A stretch of DNA of 64,000 bases from Ectocarpus siliculosus (GCA_000310025.1 FN648905.1:422016-486015), one strand, 5' to 3'; counted from the stretch's first letter, positions 32,306 to 44,617 are shown. The notes: generated by a model not told the origin, from the letters alone. Translations and numbers: made by a program.

Positions 32306-34799
32306 AAACATAATTGTAGTTAGGTCTACAAGTACTCCGGCCGTGGGGGCCTATCAGCCCCCCGAAACCTCAGACGGAAGTGATGGGGCCTGCTGCTTCA
32401 GACGGAGGTACTTACGGTCGTATGCCGCTTGCCAATGGATGATGGCGAGACCCATGCGGTGGCGTCGGCGTTGGCAGACATGATCATTTGGTGAAGGCAT
32501 TGGGATGACGGCAGGAGCCATTGATCATGAATTGGAAACAAACCCAGTGGGTAATATATATATATCCCAAACAGAAGACGGAGGGCAAAGTCCCAGGTGT
32601 GGGAAAAGAACACGACGTGGCGTACAAAGCTGAGGACGTGAACAATGAAAAAAGCGTTGAGACACACCAGCTAGGACGCCAACTTGCAGGGAAGCAAACA
32701 AACGGACAACCGTGAAAATGCCCAGGCAGATGAACCCAGAGTCAGTAGACTCTGTGGAGTGTAAAAAAACAGGAAATTCCCTGGAAATTCAACGTTCAAC
32801 GGTTGACACGCACTAGCTGCGGAAAGGACGACCACTTGCAGGAAACCAAACGTGAAAATGCCGGAGAGTTCGTAGCCTCTCGTGCAAAACATTGGGGAAT
32901 CCCCATGATCTGCTACAGTACGGCAAGAACAAAAGACAACAAGCTACCGTACGGCAAGAACAAAAAATAAAAAATAGGAAGACGCCTTCAATGAAAGCAC
33001 ACTTCCGTGGCGCAAGCGAACGTGAACTAGCCGCAGTAGGGCACATGAAGCCGGCGGCTTGAATGTCGAGGAGCACACTACCCCAGGCAGTTGCAGGGAA
33101 AGGCGCAAAATGACAGCAGAAAGGTGCAGGGTGATGGATCGCATCCGTAGGAGAGTGATGGACTCTCGTGTCAAAATGATGCGCGTCCAGCCATGACACA
33201 AACATGCTCAGCCGTTAGACATGAGCATATTCTTGTGTCGTAACCTGCATGCCAAGGGATGGTCTGGTGTGGTGGACTGTAATCAATCGGCCAAAAGTTG
33301 CACTGAACGCTCCAAACATTCGTAGTGGAGAGAGGTTCGTCTTCGTGGGTTGAAAACGACGTTGGATGTTGGGGACTGCTGAGAGGGACAATTTTTTCGC
33401 GAAAAGACAAAGCTAAGGGCCCCCACTGCCTCAGACATCCGTGGTCTTTTTTCGTACGTCGCATGCCAAGGGATGATGGCAACAGCCGCTCATCCATACC
33501 CGCGTCCTCAGAAAAAACTACCTTTGTGTAGTCTGGTTGCAGCAGTCGTTCATCGTTCATATTTGGGCGGGGGGGCTGGAGCGGTGGGTGGAGTCGGTGT
33601 TTAGGGCAGCAATGGAGGGGGAGGGGGGGTCAAGACAGGTTGGTTGGGGTGGTGGTTGTGAATGGGAAAGTAAGTGCACATTCGGTGCAAATCTACAGTG
33701 TGTTCACCCCAACGAACGAACGAACGAAGATCGTTTTCAACCAATGAAGATGACGCACTGCTGCTGCTTTGTTAATCCATAACGAACGTTGTTTTCAACC
33801 ATCGAATACATACAACACACATGATGCACACTTTTGTCGAATACCAAGTTTATACTGCAGTTTCAGGCACAGGAGCCAAACATCGTTTAATAGCTGCTGG
33901 ATATCGCCTTGACATGCGTGCGTGTGCGTGTGTACGTGTGTACCACAACTTGCACTGCTTAGTTAGGTAGACCCTTTTTAACTGTTTGCAAGTGATCCTC
34001 TCTGGACCACGAAGGAGCAAACATTTGCACAAGTATTATTACTAAAAAAGTCATGAATATTCAGGCATATATTCCAGATATCTGTTCCCCTAACTTTTTA
34101 CAAAACAACTTTCCTTGAACACCACCATAGTTCCAGTAAACGGTTCATCGTTCGTGGATATAGACCACCAAAGTTCCAGTAAAAATGGTTGCATGTTCTC
34201 GTGGATTGATTCTGTGCACATGGATGGTCGCGGGGTGGGATGCGTTGTGTTGATATATGTGTACACAACAGCATAGAGAATAAGCGCGCGTAGTGTATAT
34301 GCACATCGCATGTGCTGTATATATTATTATATACAATATTATGTTGATACATCGTACACGAATGGTGTGCGAATCAAAAGTAAGTCTGGGTGAAATGCTC
34401 TCCGGGTCAGTAGGAGACAGCACGTACGTATCGTCTTGTTCAACAAAAAAAAGTGCCGCGTTCAACAATCAATCAATGACGAATCGTTCTCAACCATCGA
34501 ACACATTACATGCGAACGTATGCATCCAGGCACAAAACGTCATGAAACGTGCGTGTGTGTATATGCACAAGTGCTTTGATGCTTAGATTTTCGACTGTGA
34601 GGAGGAGAAGGTTTCCTGCCGGGAGATACGCGGCGATTGATGCTGAGTGTGCCTCAACGAAAACGCGAGGAGGAATGTTCGCGTTTGGCGAATAAGGAAG
34701 ACCCTACCTGCCGAGAACAGAACGGGTTACGATGTAACATAACGTTGACGTTCTCCGCCGAACGGTCCACCAATAAGGTTCCTAAATGGGTTTTTAGTT
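32306..34799. other. Unassigned, with local duplications
   Basis: The piece ACTTGCAGG followed by AAAC and GTGAAAATGCC occurs at about 32680-32725 and 32833-32865. The piece CATGCCAAGGGATG occurs at 33249 and 33463. A CGAA tetranucleotide run lies at 33712-33728. No exon or transposon protein was recognised. Confidence 0.45.
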
Positions 34800-35094
34800 G
34801 AACAGCCCGGCGTGGATTGCGTAGACTCTCCGGGATGCAAGGCGGAATCGCCCGATTATGGCGTATTTCGCGGTCGTGTAGCGCTCGAGGCGCGCGACCG
34901 CCAAGCCCCGCGACGGGCAGGCGGTGGTGGAAAGCCTTTCCTGGTGGACACCGCGAATAGGAAGTGTCCATCGGAGCTCCTGCGCGGGCCAACCGAAAGG
35001 TCGAGGCTAACGTCTTGCACTGGTGGGGTTTAATCCCGCCGCTTTGCTCACAGCGCTCCGGTTCTGCCCTCTCGGCGCCCGAGAGCTGAAGCAT
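34800..35094 (-). other. GC-rich island with an open frame
   Basis: A minus-strand frame opens at the ATG at 35094 and runs 146 codons to 34654 without a known motif. The island shares a TAATCCCGCCGCTT block with 16760-17065. High GC alone lengthens chance open frames, so coding is only possible here. Confidence 0.25.
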
Positions 35095-35460
35095 AATTGT
35101 CTACACGTCTATGTAGGGTCACAGCAGAGGATATACTTTCCAACGAACACACCAGCAGCTGTACCTCGACCTTGATAGCACACACGCACTCGTCGAACCA
35201 CGAGTCGGGTCACACACAGACACACACACACACCAACACAACGGTGAAACAGTGGGAGCACATCGAGCAGCGGATGAACATCAGCAATAAACAGCTCTCG
35301 TGTGTGCCGTTGTTGACGGAAAACCGAAGAAAATAGTATCTCGACTTTGGTCTCACACATGCTCCGCTAACCACGACGGGGGGGAACTATTAACGTACCG
35401 GACAGAGGTTTTGGAGCTTAACTACGCGGGCGAAGCCCGCTAAATAATACATGTGTGTTG
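35095..35460. other. Unassigned, with a CA microsatellite
   Basis: A CA-rich run (about 35213-35240) is present. Nothing else was recognised before the SINE. Confidence 0.45.
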
Positions 35461-36088
35461 TATGGCGACAGTCCCCCCATTTTTCTGGTGAGACGTGAAC
35501 TACACGTGTTTCAGTGTATGTTGAGTACTACACTTTTCAGTGTATTTTTTCGTACAACTACAACCATCCAGGGTCACGCAAGAGGGGGGTAAACACCGGG
35601 GCTTTTTCCTTCTTTCTATTTTATTTTCGTGCCCCACCTTCTTCCTCCGGTGCGTGCTGAATTTTTTTTTGTCGCGAGAAGGGTCCAGCCGTCCCTTTCC
35701 CTCGTCAACGGTGCTAACGTCGAAGTTTCGTACATACCGTAAGGTTGCGAGTCAGCGCACAGGGGTGCGATCGATTTTCAAAACGTAATTTCTGCTCAAC
35801 CAGAAGGGTGCGAGCGCTAACTGATACTTGTCAGGAAAGCTCTCGATGAGATATTTCCAAAACAGCCCTTTTCGATAGCGGTAACCTCCTGTTTGTGGGG
35901 AAATTACGCTTTGAAAATAGCTCGCACCCCTGTGCGCTGAATCGGAACCTTACTGTACTCACGAGCTTTTCAGCCTTTTCGCGTTCACCTGCAAATTTGT
36001 AATTTTTCACCCCATGGGGATTCGAACTCACGACTTTGCCACTACTTGCGGTTTCGAGGTTACCACTACACCACCGGGGCGACCGGTA
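35461..36088 (-). mobile_element. tRNA-derived SINE (SINE-T), copy carrying a MITE
   Basis: Read on the minus strand, the head at 36088-36005 looks tRNA-like. It has an A box region GGTGGTGTAGTGGTAACC and, about 45 bases later, a B box region GAGTTCGAATCCC, as expected for an internal pol III promoter. The tRNA stems do not pair well, so it is not a functional tRNA gene. The body ends at TATGGCGACAGTCCCCCC (35461 on the plus strand). Other copies lie at 37535-39377, 47697-47955 and 60226-60400, all in the same orientation. A MITE at 35737-35955 splits the body. Confidence 0.8.
35737..35955. mobile_element. MITE-P copy inside SINE-T
   Basis: This 219-bp element has about 50-bp terminal inverted repeats: the left CCGTAAGGTTGCGAG and CAGCGCACAGGGGTGCGA blocks recur inverted at the right end. 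It is flanked by TA on both sides, a plausible target duplication. The uninterrupted SINE copy at 37820-37835 confirms the insertion point. It has no coding capacity, and three relatives lie at 55691, 61712 and 63260. Confidence 0.85.
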
Positions 36089-37441
36089 TGAAACCCATTT
36101 GTTTATCTGCGGGCCGCGCGCTTTCAAAATGCTTGTTGCACTTCTTTACTCTGAATAAATGAAGAAAAGGGAACACCATAGTAGAGGTGTCGTCACCGAC
36201 GCAGCAAAAAAGCCACCATGCAGATATGCTGCCATGCGGGTTGTTCAACATACCAACGAGATGATTGGTGATGACTGCTTTGGGGCGTTCATTCCACATA
36301 ATAACCCCATATGGAGTCACGAGAGCGAAGAAGATGCAGAGATGCCAGAGCATCATCATCATGACGTTACTTGACGTGGTCTGGCGAGAGGACGGGCGTG
36401 CAAACGATATACCAACATGCACGGATGATCCCTGGGTGTGGGTACTACTGCTGTTTCTAAGCTTTTCTTCTTGGTGCTGATGCTGCGTGCTCTTATTGAC
36501 AGACACTCAGCGTGGGTTGACGTTGCGAAACTCCGTACACACAAGAGACCGAAGTGGTCTCTGCTAGTTCTATCCTGGTTTGGGCGTGTGGCATGCGCCA
36601 GTTGCAGCTCCCAAACCCCCGACTGATGTGTGTTGGTCTGTCAAATGGTTTGTTCGAATGAGGCACCCCAACGCTTCGACGGCCAATGCTGATGATATGT
36701 GAGGCGAGCTGTATCCACGCTGCTTCTCGGACGCTCTTTATTTTGTCAGCACTAAATGACGTCAGGAACCATAGCCCTTGCACACACTCCAAAACAACAC
36801 ATCCTGGTGATACTTCTTGACACCCAAGCACAAGAACACGGGTTAGCCGCACGTGCTGGAGCGAACACCACATCAGATCACAAGCCAACCACTGCTCCCG
36901 TGGAGACCCATCTGACACAACTGGTTGCTACCGCTACAATTTTTGGGACACTCCACTCGGTGAAACAAATCAACCCTTCGCTATCACTGTCAACAACAGT
37001 CTTGGGGTAAGGAATACGATAAAACCCCCTTGGTTATCACATCCCGTGGATACGTCGTAATTGCTTCTGTGGGCAGTTGAGGTGGTACCATGCTATATGT
37101 TGGATGTAGTAAACATGTGTTCGTGAAAGTGCCTGGATAAAAGTAAATAGTCATCCAAATGACATGCAGTGGGTGCTGTGCTGTTGAGTGTTGCCCCTTC
37201 CAGCGGGTCGATCCAAGGTGTGAGAGTACCTTGCATACCGGCGGTCATCAAGAAAGGCCTCTACCGCTCTACGCCCATCATGGAGTGGCTGTGTACCATC
37301 GTTCATCGCCCGCCATACTATACACCCACACGATTTCAAGTCAGAAATACAACGCTCCCAATTCCGCAACAACCAACTCTCAGCAGCTCGGGATTCGCTT
37401 CACTCAGCGTGGCGACGCAAGTCGCCAAAAACCTTGTATGA
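36089..37441. other. Unassigned stretch
   Basis: Several overlapping frames of 70-145 codons lie on both strands, none with a family signature or clean splice borders. No repeat match was recognised. Confidence 0.45.
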
Positions 37442-37534
37442 GTACTTAACCCTTTCGTGACTAGGTTGATTGACTTTCGGCCTTATCAGCTTTCCACAAC
37501 TGGCTCTCTGTGCTCCAAGATCTTTCATGCGTGT

Positions 37535-39377
37535 GTTTGTGTTTCTCGTCCTATTTTAGTATGGCAACAGTCCCCCTATTTTTCGTGGTGAGACGTGTAC
37601 GACACTTGTCAGTGTATGTAGAGTACTACACTTTTCAGTGATTTTTTTCGTACAAAGTACACATCCAGAGTCACACAGGAGGGGGGTAAACGCCGGGGCA
37701 GTTTTCTTCGTTTAATTTTTTTTTCGTGCCCCACCTTCCTCCTGCGGTGCGTGCTGAGTTTTACTTTTTATCGCGAGAAGGGTCCAGCAGTCCTTTCCCT
37801 CGTCGACGGTGCGAAAGTCGAAGTTTGGTACTCACGAGAGCTTTTCATTTTTTTTTTCGCTTTCACCCGCAATTTGAAATTTTTTCACTCCATGGGGATT
37901 CGGACTAGTGTTCGGTATCGCATATCGGATGCGGGATATATTTTGCGATATGCGATAGATATATAAATATCGAATCGGATATCGCGAAAAAATCTGGGTA
38001 TCTGGATATTATGTCATATCCCACATCATGCGATATGGACACGATATCTCGATACTTTGCTTCCAAATCCTGCGAGAACGCATGGCCATGAGCGATGTTA
38101 CTATGGCCGCGTTTGTGTGCAGCACAGCAGTAGTACACGTATGCGCTCTTCTTTCACGCTCGACCAGACAGAGCGACTGAGTCTACGTGATGGCAGTGGG
38201 CTACACAAATTATTGTGGTTCTGGCTTCATACATATACAAGGAACGGCAACTCGTGGATTGCGTTTTGGGACAACATTTCATTGCTATTTAACGTTCGGA
38301 CAAGATACGGAAGCTGACACCCACCCATTACGTTAGGATGTTTATGGTCCGCGGGTGACCAGACGTGCACACGTAAGATAACACCCTCGCAGCCGATCTT
38401 GTTTGCGGCGTCGGTGCAAGCTCGCGGGCTCTTTGCGAAAGAGCTTTTCTGGTGCACACAAGAAGAGGAGTGACTCAAGTTCCTTTATAAATTGAGGTTA
38501 AGATACTCAGCAGGTACCTAGAGAGCCCCGCGCGCCAAGTCCATCAAAGCCACAACATCCACGTACGCATACGTACAGTATATCCCCGGAGCATACGTAC
38601 AGTATATCCCCCGGAGATCTCGGATATCCGTATTCTGCCGAAGACACACAAACAGCCCCCACTCGGTACGAGATATGATCTACGAAAAAACCCTCCTCAC
38701 GTATCACCAGGTAAGCGGCAACATGTCTTTATTCACCCAAAATCCAATGCACAATGGGATAGATAACTACAGTAGGTAGTCCTCCTTAATCCAACAAATA
38801 AATGTATTCAGCACAGAGTTTTCGTTTTTGCCGCCGTTTGTACTTGTCGCCGCATGTGACGATTCGCAAAGCGGTGGCTACCACACACTGCAGTTCGTTG
38901 GGACCACGAACGGTAGTGTCTGGTGTTGTTGGGGAAACTCGCGGATGACTGGCGCTCGCTGCTGCTCTAGTCCCGCCGCTCTGTACACTGTACAGTAGTA
39001 GTCCCCTGAATGCAGCAGCATGTCGTGTCGATATGTCGGGGACGAAGTCCGATATCTGCATGTTTTTTGCATGTTCATGTCCATGCGATCTCGCAGGGTT
39101 TTGAAGCAAGATGTCGAGATATTATGTCCATATCGCATGATATCAGATATATATCCCGATATCGTATCGACGATATGTATCCCGATATCGTATCGATATC
39201 GCATGATACGAAGGACGATATAATATCTAGATATCGTGTCCATATCCCGACTTTTGGGGGTAGATATACCGATGTCGTATCTTGGTGGTTTCAAATGCGA
39301 TACCGAACACTAATTTGAATTCACCACCTCTGCGACCAGCGGTTTCGAGGTGACCACTAGCCCACCGGGGCGACCGG
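37535..39377 (-). mobile_element. SINE-T copy with target-site duplication, interrupted
   Basis: The SINE body lies at 37535-37905 and the tRNA-like head at 39313-39377 (minus strand). It is flanked by the 10-bp direct repeat TCATGCGTGT at 37525-37534 and 39378-39387. The hAT-like element at 37906-39312 separates body and head. Confidence 0.85.
37906..39312. mobile_element. hAT-like non-autonomous DNA transposon (1.4 kb)
   Basis: The ends are perfect 18-bp inverted repeats TAGTGTTCGGTATCGCAT. Inversion continues imperfectly for about 190 bp with CGATATC-rich subterminal motifs; for example GATATGGACA and CATGGCCATGA lie near both ends. The flanks ATTCGGAC (37898-37905) and ATTTGAAT (39313-39320) are an 8-bp target duplication differing only by transitions. 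Eight-base duplications are typical of hAT elements. No transposase frame exists in the middle (38100-39080), so it would depend on an autonomous relative. Confidence 0.85.
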
Positions 39378-39395
39378 TCATGCGTGTACACACAT

Positions 39396-39683
39396 GGGGT
39401 GTACCTCTTTCTCTCTGACCCGTGATGGTGACTCCTAGTCTCAGTTGTTACCTCGCATAGCGTGCAGAGGGGGAGGACTCCAGAATATCTGTCGTTGATT
39501 TATATTGACTGCGGACCCGACGGGGCCAGTTTATTTGAGTGTACCTTTTTAGGGTAAGTTAGCCTGTGACCACGGGAATCGACCGCGTCAAGTGTTGGAT
39601 CAGTACGGACATATGAAGGTACTGGGTAAAGAGAGATCGGAACGGTTTTTGATGTGAAGACAACAACAACAACAACAACAACG
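39396..39683 (+). mobile_element. LINE-A 3' tail, 5'-truncated copy
   Basis: This matches the reverse complement of 52655-52955, the 3' untranslated part of LINE-A, from GGTGTACCTCTTTCTCT through GATCGGAACGG to the terminal (CAA)n run at 39660-39683. It lies within R1 copy 2, at the point corresponding to 18696 in copy 1. Confidence 0.82.
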
Positions 39684-40860
39684 CACAAATCACGGCGGCA
39701 AGGTACCGCAGTGAGGCACTAAACAACAAACTAGCGAAGCCCTCTGAGCTTCAAGATCTTACATAAAATCACGGCGGCAAGGATGGTACAGCAGTGCAGT
39801 CCATGTGTGGGGTTAACAGGGATGGGGAATCGGGTGTATGGAAGGGTGACGAACAGGAGTAGTACTACCACTGTACAGCACATGCATGAGGAGAGAGAGT
39901 TATTGACGGCAGTGTGTGAGCATGTGCATGCCTCTCTCTGACAGAACCACTTCGCACAGAGGATGTGCCTGTGCAAGCAATATCTGCTGGCACAAGGTTC
40001 TTCTCTGCCTCATCGCTGGACAGAGGACACGGCAAGCGCATATCCAGCAGCGCTAGCGCCGAAATCGTTTATGGGAACCTTCTCACACACGCACCAGCAA
40101 ATCGAGCATCATCCACTATCTCGCACAAAATGAAGAAAGCCATCATATCCTAGACGGTTTCGGATTTTTGTCCCCCAAAACGTTCACTTTTATCTTTAAC
40201 AGCACCGTTCCTGGGACCTGTTACTGTTAACGATGTGATGTCACCATGTCAACATCAGGGATGGATCCGATCAGTACGACCAGCGACCAAGTCACCAAAA
40301 TCTCCCAAACAGATGCGTCCGTTGAACCCTTCGACGTTGCATGCTCCACAGCTCTGAGGTATGCATACCTTGCCACCAACCGAGATGGGTCTAATGGAGT
40401 GTTGTGAGCGTCTCCTGAAAGAGGCGCGACATTTTCGAGCTGGAAGGCAGATGCACCTAGATAGAGGCTGCACCGCAGCACACCCCATACGCGCGTCACT
40501 CTCGCAACGCTCGACGCGCGTAAGGCAGCAATCACACCACATTCGGCCAATGTTCCAGCCAGAGCCAACAACGCGTAAAGGCAGCAAGATTCCTATAGGA
40601 TTGTTATGGGGAGATCGCTGCAGAATACAGTTGTACTGCTGCTGCTGTGCTGGTGTGTGTGTGTGAAAAAAAATTACTGCTGGCCCTCAATTCACAGCCC
40701 GCATGAAGGATCATCCGAAACCGTTTATATACAATTCTGTACTAACAATAGAGAGGGGTAGCCGGAACTGCAGTCACGAAACCCTTTCCCATAACGAAAA
40801 AATGCACTTAGCAGACGGACCTCCTTTCACTCCAAATATTTCGAACCACACACACGGCGC

Positions 40861-43603
40861 TTGAGGCCGACGCGTTCCAACCATCAACAACGGACTGTTT
40901 TTGCCGCCTTGATTGTTTGGGCCATTGAGATGTCACCGTCCGGAAAACGGGAACGCAGCTTACCCGGGCGAGTGTAGGCGGGTGGGCGGATGCGTGAGCG
41001 CATCTCCTCGAAACTCCGTGGGTGCGATCGACACCAAGCAGAAGGAGCAGCAGTCAGCCGCCGCAGCAAACCGCAATACAGCACGCCCCGTACACGGTGC
41101 TGTCGTGCTGCGTCTTCATCAGCAACGTGTGGATGCCCGCCGAGCTTCTTCTGTTTCCAGAAGGACTCATCACATGTTTTGAATCATTCGGGGTGAATGC
41201 TCAGCAAGGTTCGTGCCAGAAATAGCAGCCACAGTTTTCTTTGTTCAACAACGTACCGTATATCTCGGGAGAGAGTAGCATGAGCAAGCAAAGCTGCAGT
41301 GGCACCGAACAGCCATACAACACACCGAGTATACCTTCGGTGCTGTGATGCTCGGCGAGTTCATTTTCCCTCTGCAAAGGCACACAATGTTATGTTATGC
41401 TGCGTTCGGGATAAAAGTTCATGCCACACATGCATTAGCCAGTTACTTTTGCCAATACATACGTCATTACTCGAAATATGAACGGACATGTACGAGAAAC
41501 ACACCCAGCATGAGCAGGCACAGTTGCAGTAGCAGCGCACAGCCATTCGACACACCACATACACCTTCAACATTGTCGTGTCCTACAGTCTGTCAGCAGC
41601 AAGGAATATGCTCGGCGAGCTTCGAGCTTCCTAATTTGCTGTCTTCTTCCGTACGTCATCGGCCGGCTTTACTTTGATTCCTTCATGTCCGCTAGTGCTA
41701 GTGCTACTTTTGGTAAGCCTAGACATGATGCTACGCACTGACAACAAGGGCAACGCTTGGTGGTTGGTTGTGCCATTGTCTGCCTCCCTCGCGTCGATCA
41801 CCAGGAATGTTCGTGTACTTGGTACACGATCCAATATTATTGCCTTGGGTCACCCGCCAAGGGCAACGAACAGAGAAGACTTTGCATTTATGTCGTCTAC
41901 CTTCCTCATTGATGTGGGCTGGAACCCACTCATATGGTTTTCGTTGTGTGTAAATGTATGCGTACCACTGTCGATGTTTTGGTGCTTCGGCACATTTGTC
42001 TCTGGAGGGAGAAACTATTTTTTTGCTTCTCAGGGGAACGCGGGAGGCTCGTTTAATACCTCGTACGCCCGAGGACCACCAGACATCCGTGGCGCGCGTA
42101 ATCGACGCCTAAAAACGCCGCCACTGTCTCTATTGCACGGGGAGACATTCCAAACCAGCTATTCCTGCGCATGTATACAAAACAACTACATACATGAAAT
42201 TACAGAGACTTGTTTTGACTCGGGCGACATACGATCATAAGTAGTTAAATGTTCTCCCTCACATGCGATACTTTTACACAGAAATAGCAGCACACCGTGA
42301 TAACATTGACCATGTCCGCTAGCGTCGCCCTGGGAGGTAAGTCATCAAACACCTGAGGTGAACCTTGTATCCGGAAGTCGAACAGCACAAAATCTACGCA
42401 AGCTAGGACTCCCCCGCGTACCACCACCATCTTTTCCCGTCAACTGTGAACTCCCAAGCAATTGGCTTTGGGGTGGGCTATCATTTCTCCATGGCGTTTT
42501 CAGATTCCACGGGTTCGCATTGGTAGGAAACGAGCGAGCTCGACCGCAAACTGTCGAAATAATGTTCGTGCAGAAACGCCTGTGGGCGGAGGAAGGTTGA
42601 ATTGTCATCAAAATTACAACACGCTTGTTTGTAGGTCAGTAGATATCCTCAAACGATTGGTGCCTTTGCCGCGACCAACGTACGTGGAACAAATTGGAGT
42701 AACAGAGAAGCATAGAGCTAGATGGGTCGAGAGTTCGCCCATCATGGTCTGCCTTACTAGATGCTCTATTGCCGACGCTGGCAGTTTGTTACGAGACTGT
42801 TCGCTGCGGGGCAATGGGGACATCTATCTTGGGGAGATTTAGTGGAGGGATCCTGGTCTTTGCTGCTCGCACAAAACCTGGGAAATGACCAAATCTTTGC
42901 AGATGTGCGCTCTTGTTCTCGGTGTGTCCGAAGCAGAGACCCGAGCGTGGGAGCAACACGAAATATGATCAAGATATGACACCGGAGCAAAACCAGCAGC
43001 ATGGACGTGAAGAAACAGACCATCAGGCAAGCATGTGCACATGTGCTTGAAAAAACAACGACACCAAAACGGACAGCGTTCTACGCTCGACATTACTTGT
43101 CCAGGCACTTGTCAGGAAATTGCAAGTATGCAAAGTAGCGGTTGACTGCACGCGTGTTTTTTCCCAGCAGGAACTGTGTGTCGAAGCCCGACAAATGTGT
43201 GCGGCACACACACACAGCACACACAACTGGGGAGCGTATTCTCAATCATTATTCTCTGTGAAGCGGTCGAACGGCTGCTGGGAACAGGTCGAAAGTTGTG
43301 GGAAACAGATGAACGGCTCCCCGAGGAGTTTTTTTATAGCTGACGGGTGTGTTGTGCATCAGTTCGTGATATTGGCCACGAAAGCGTGGACGCCAGAGGA
43401 GTGCCCCCGGCGTAGGGGAAACCTCCGTGTATAATACGAAGTGGAGACCAATTCACTGGCCTCTCGACTGACGGCCAACAAGACAGGAACACGCAAAAGT
43501 AAACAACCACGACAACCCAACTGTATTCGCCTTGACTGGCGCTTGGGATGCGCAGCGGACACGGCATCCTCGACATTAAACAGTAAACAGGAGGTGTTCG
43601 GGG
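40861..43603. other. Unassigned stretch
   Basis: It contains an R4 fragment (42020-42110) and the short block CGAAGCAGAGACCCGAGCG (about 42930). A 188-codon plus-strand frame (41674-42240) spans the R4 fragment and starts at a TTG, so I do not call it. AGCAAGCAAAGCTGCAGT and GAGCAGGCACAGTTGCAGT near 41283 and 41512 mark another local duplication. Confidence 0.4.
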
Positions 43604-44160
43604 ATGGCTCACATGTCTTTGGCCTCCCCGGCTAAGATCGCCGAGTGTGTGGGTTCTCTTGTTTACCGGCTCCAGCTAAATGACCACTTACGGGGCGAAG
43701 GCCGCGGCTGCGACAGCGGCACAAGCACAGACCATGGGCACCACCATATTCAACGCATTCGTGTTCCGTCACCGTTTCGACAGGTGGCCCCTGGCCGGGC
43801 TCCGCAGCACGCAAGCCCTTCTGACGCTGATCACCACCGCGCAGCTGCACCGGAAGCCTCCCAGCGACCTCACCACAGCGGAGGCAGCGATTCAGGAGTC
43901 ACACAGCATCGGCGGAGTGACTGGGGGACGGGGCGATCAATGAGAGGAGGAAATAGCCCATGTGCACACGCTTGGCGGGGCTGGAGGAAGCCTCGGGCAA
44001 AGGGGCACCGGCTTCGGTCGAGGTAGAGGCGACAAAATATACGCCGACCGCAGCTCAGTATGACCTGGCCGTCGAGGTCATCCATAAGGTGGGTAACAAG
44101 ACGCTCGTTGAGCTGGTGCAGGCAGCCGATGTGACAAAGCTACACATTGCCTACAGTTAG
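43604..44160 (+). pseudogene. GC-rich coding-like island, frames broken
   Basis: The frame 43680-43943 (ATGACCACTTACGGG start, 87 codons) has strongly G/C-ending codons and reads FNAFVFRHRFDRWPLAG and LLTLITTAQLHRK. After its stop, another frame (43963-44160) reads PTAAQYDLAVEVIHKVGN and LVELVQAADVTKLHI to a TAG. Codon bias in both suggests true coding origin, split by a frameshift or by introns I cannot place. A gag-like retroelement protein is one option, but no zinc knuckle or protease is present and I do not recognise the family. Confidence 0.35.
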
Positions 44161-44334
44161 TTCGTTCTGTTCTTTGTTTCTGTCTTGATGCATTTGTTCT
44201 TCCTTGTCTCGCGTCGGCCCCGGCATGTTTTGTCCCCCAACTAGGCATATTCGAAAGGTGCCACCCACAAGTCGGGTGCGTGGATGCGTCGGCCGGATAT
44301 CGGAAGAGGCGGAGAAAAGGCACCGGGTGTATTT
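44161..44334. other. Unassigned spacer
   Basis: This is T-rich DNA between the coding-like island and the R6 copy. No feature was recognised. Confidence 0.4.
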
Positions 44335-44605
44335 TCTTTATTGTTTTTTCTTCGTTTTCTTTCGCACCCTGGTGCGATCTCTGCGACCCGTGCGATGTCT
44401 CCGACCCTGGTGCGGAAATGCAATTAAATCATAAATGTTGCTTCTTCATGGCACCTCGGTGAGATCTATCCGATGGGTGCGATACCTAATTAAATGCACA
44501 CAGCGGCCCTACTGGTGCTACGGCGGTGTTGTATGCACGCACTCCGGCGCCATCTCCCCGATCGGTCCCATCTGTCCACCTGCTACGGTAGACGGGGGTG
44601 TGAAA
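44335..44605 (-). repeat. Repeat R6, long copy
   Basis: Read on the minus strand it begins GAGATGGCGCCGGAGTGCGTG, matching 31080-31100. It then holds four variants of the GAGATCGCACC unit spaced 20-70 bp apart. This is the fullest of three copies. Confidence 0.6.
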
Positions 44606-44617
44606 TATCACTATTAG

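Larger units (their letters stand above)
37442..40860 (+). repeat. Repeat R1, copy 2, split by nested insertions
   Basis: R1 sequence resumes in order at 37442-37534, 39378-39395, 39684-40150 and about 40720-40860. It matches 18598-18690, 18697-19100 and 19120-19270 of copy 1. The gaps are a SINE-T (itself holding a hAT-like element), a LINE-A tail and a 570-bp segment at about 40151-40720 that I cannot classify. Confidence 0.75.

Noticed and set aside
36005..36088. tRNA gene on the minus strand
   Set aside because: A and B boxes are present, but the T stem and acceptor do not pair, and the same sequence heads a dispersed SINE.
41674..42240. 188-codon plus frame with hydrophobic stretches
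   Set aside because: It begins at TTG, ends in an R4 fragment and shows no family signature.
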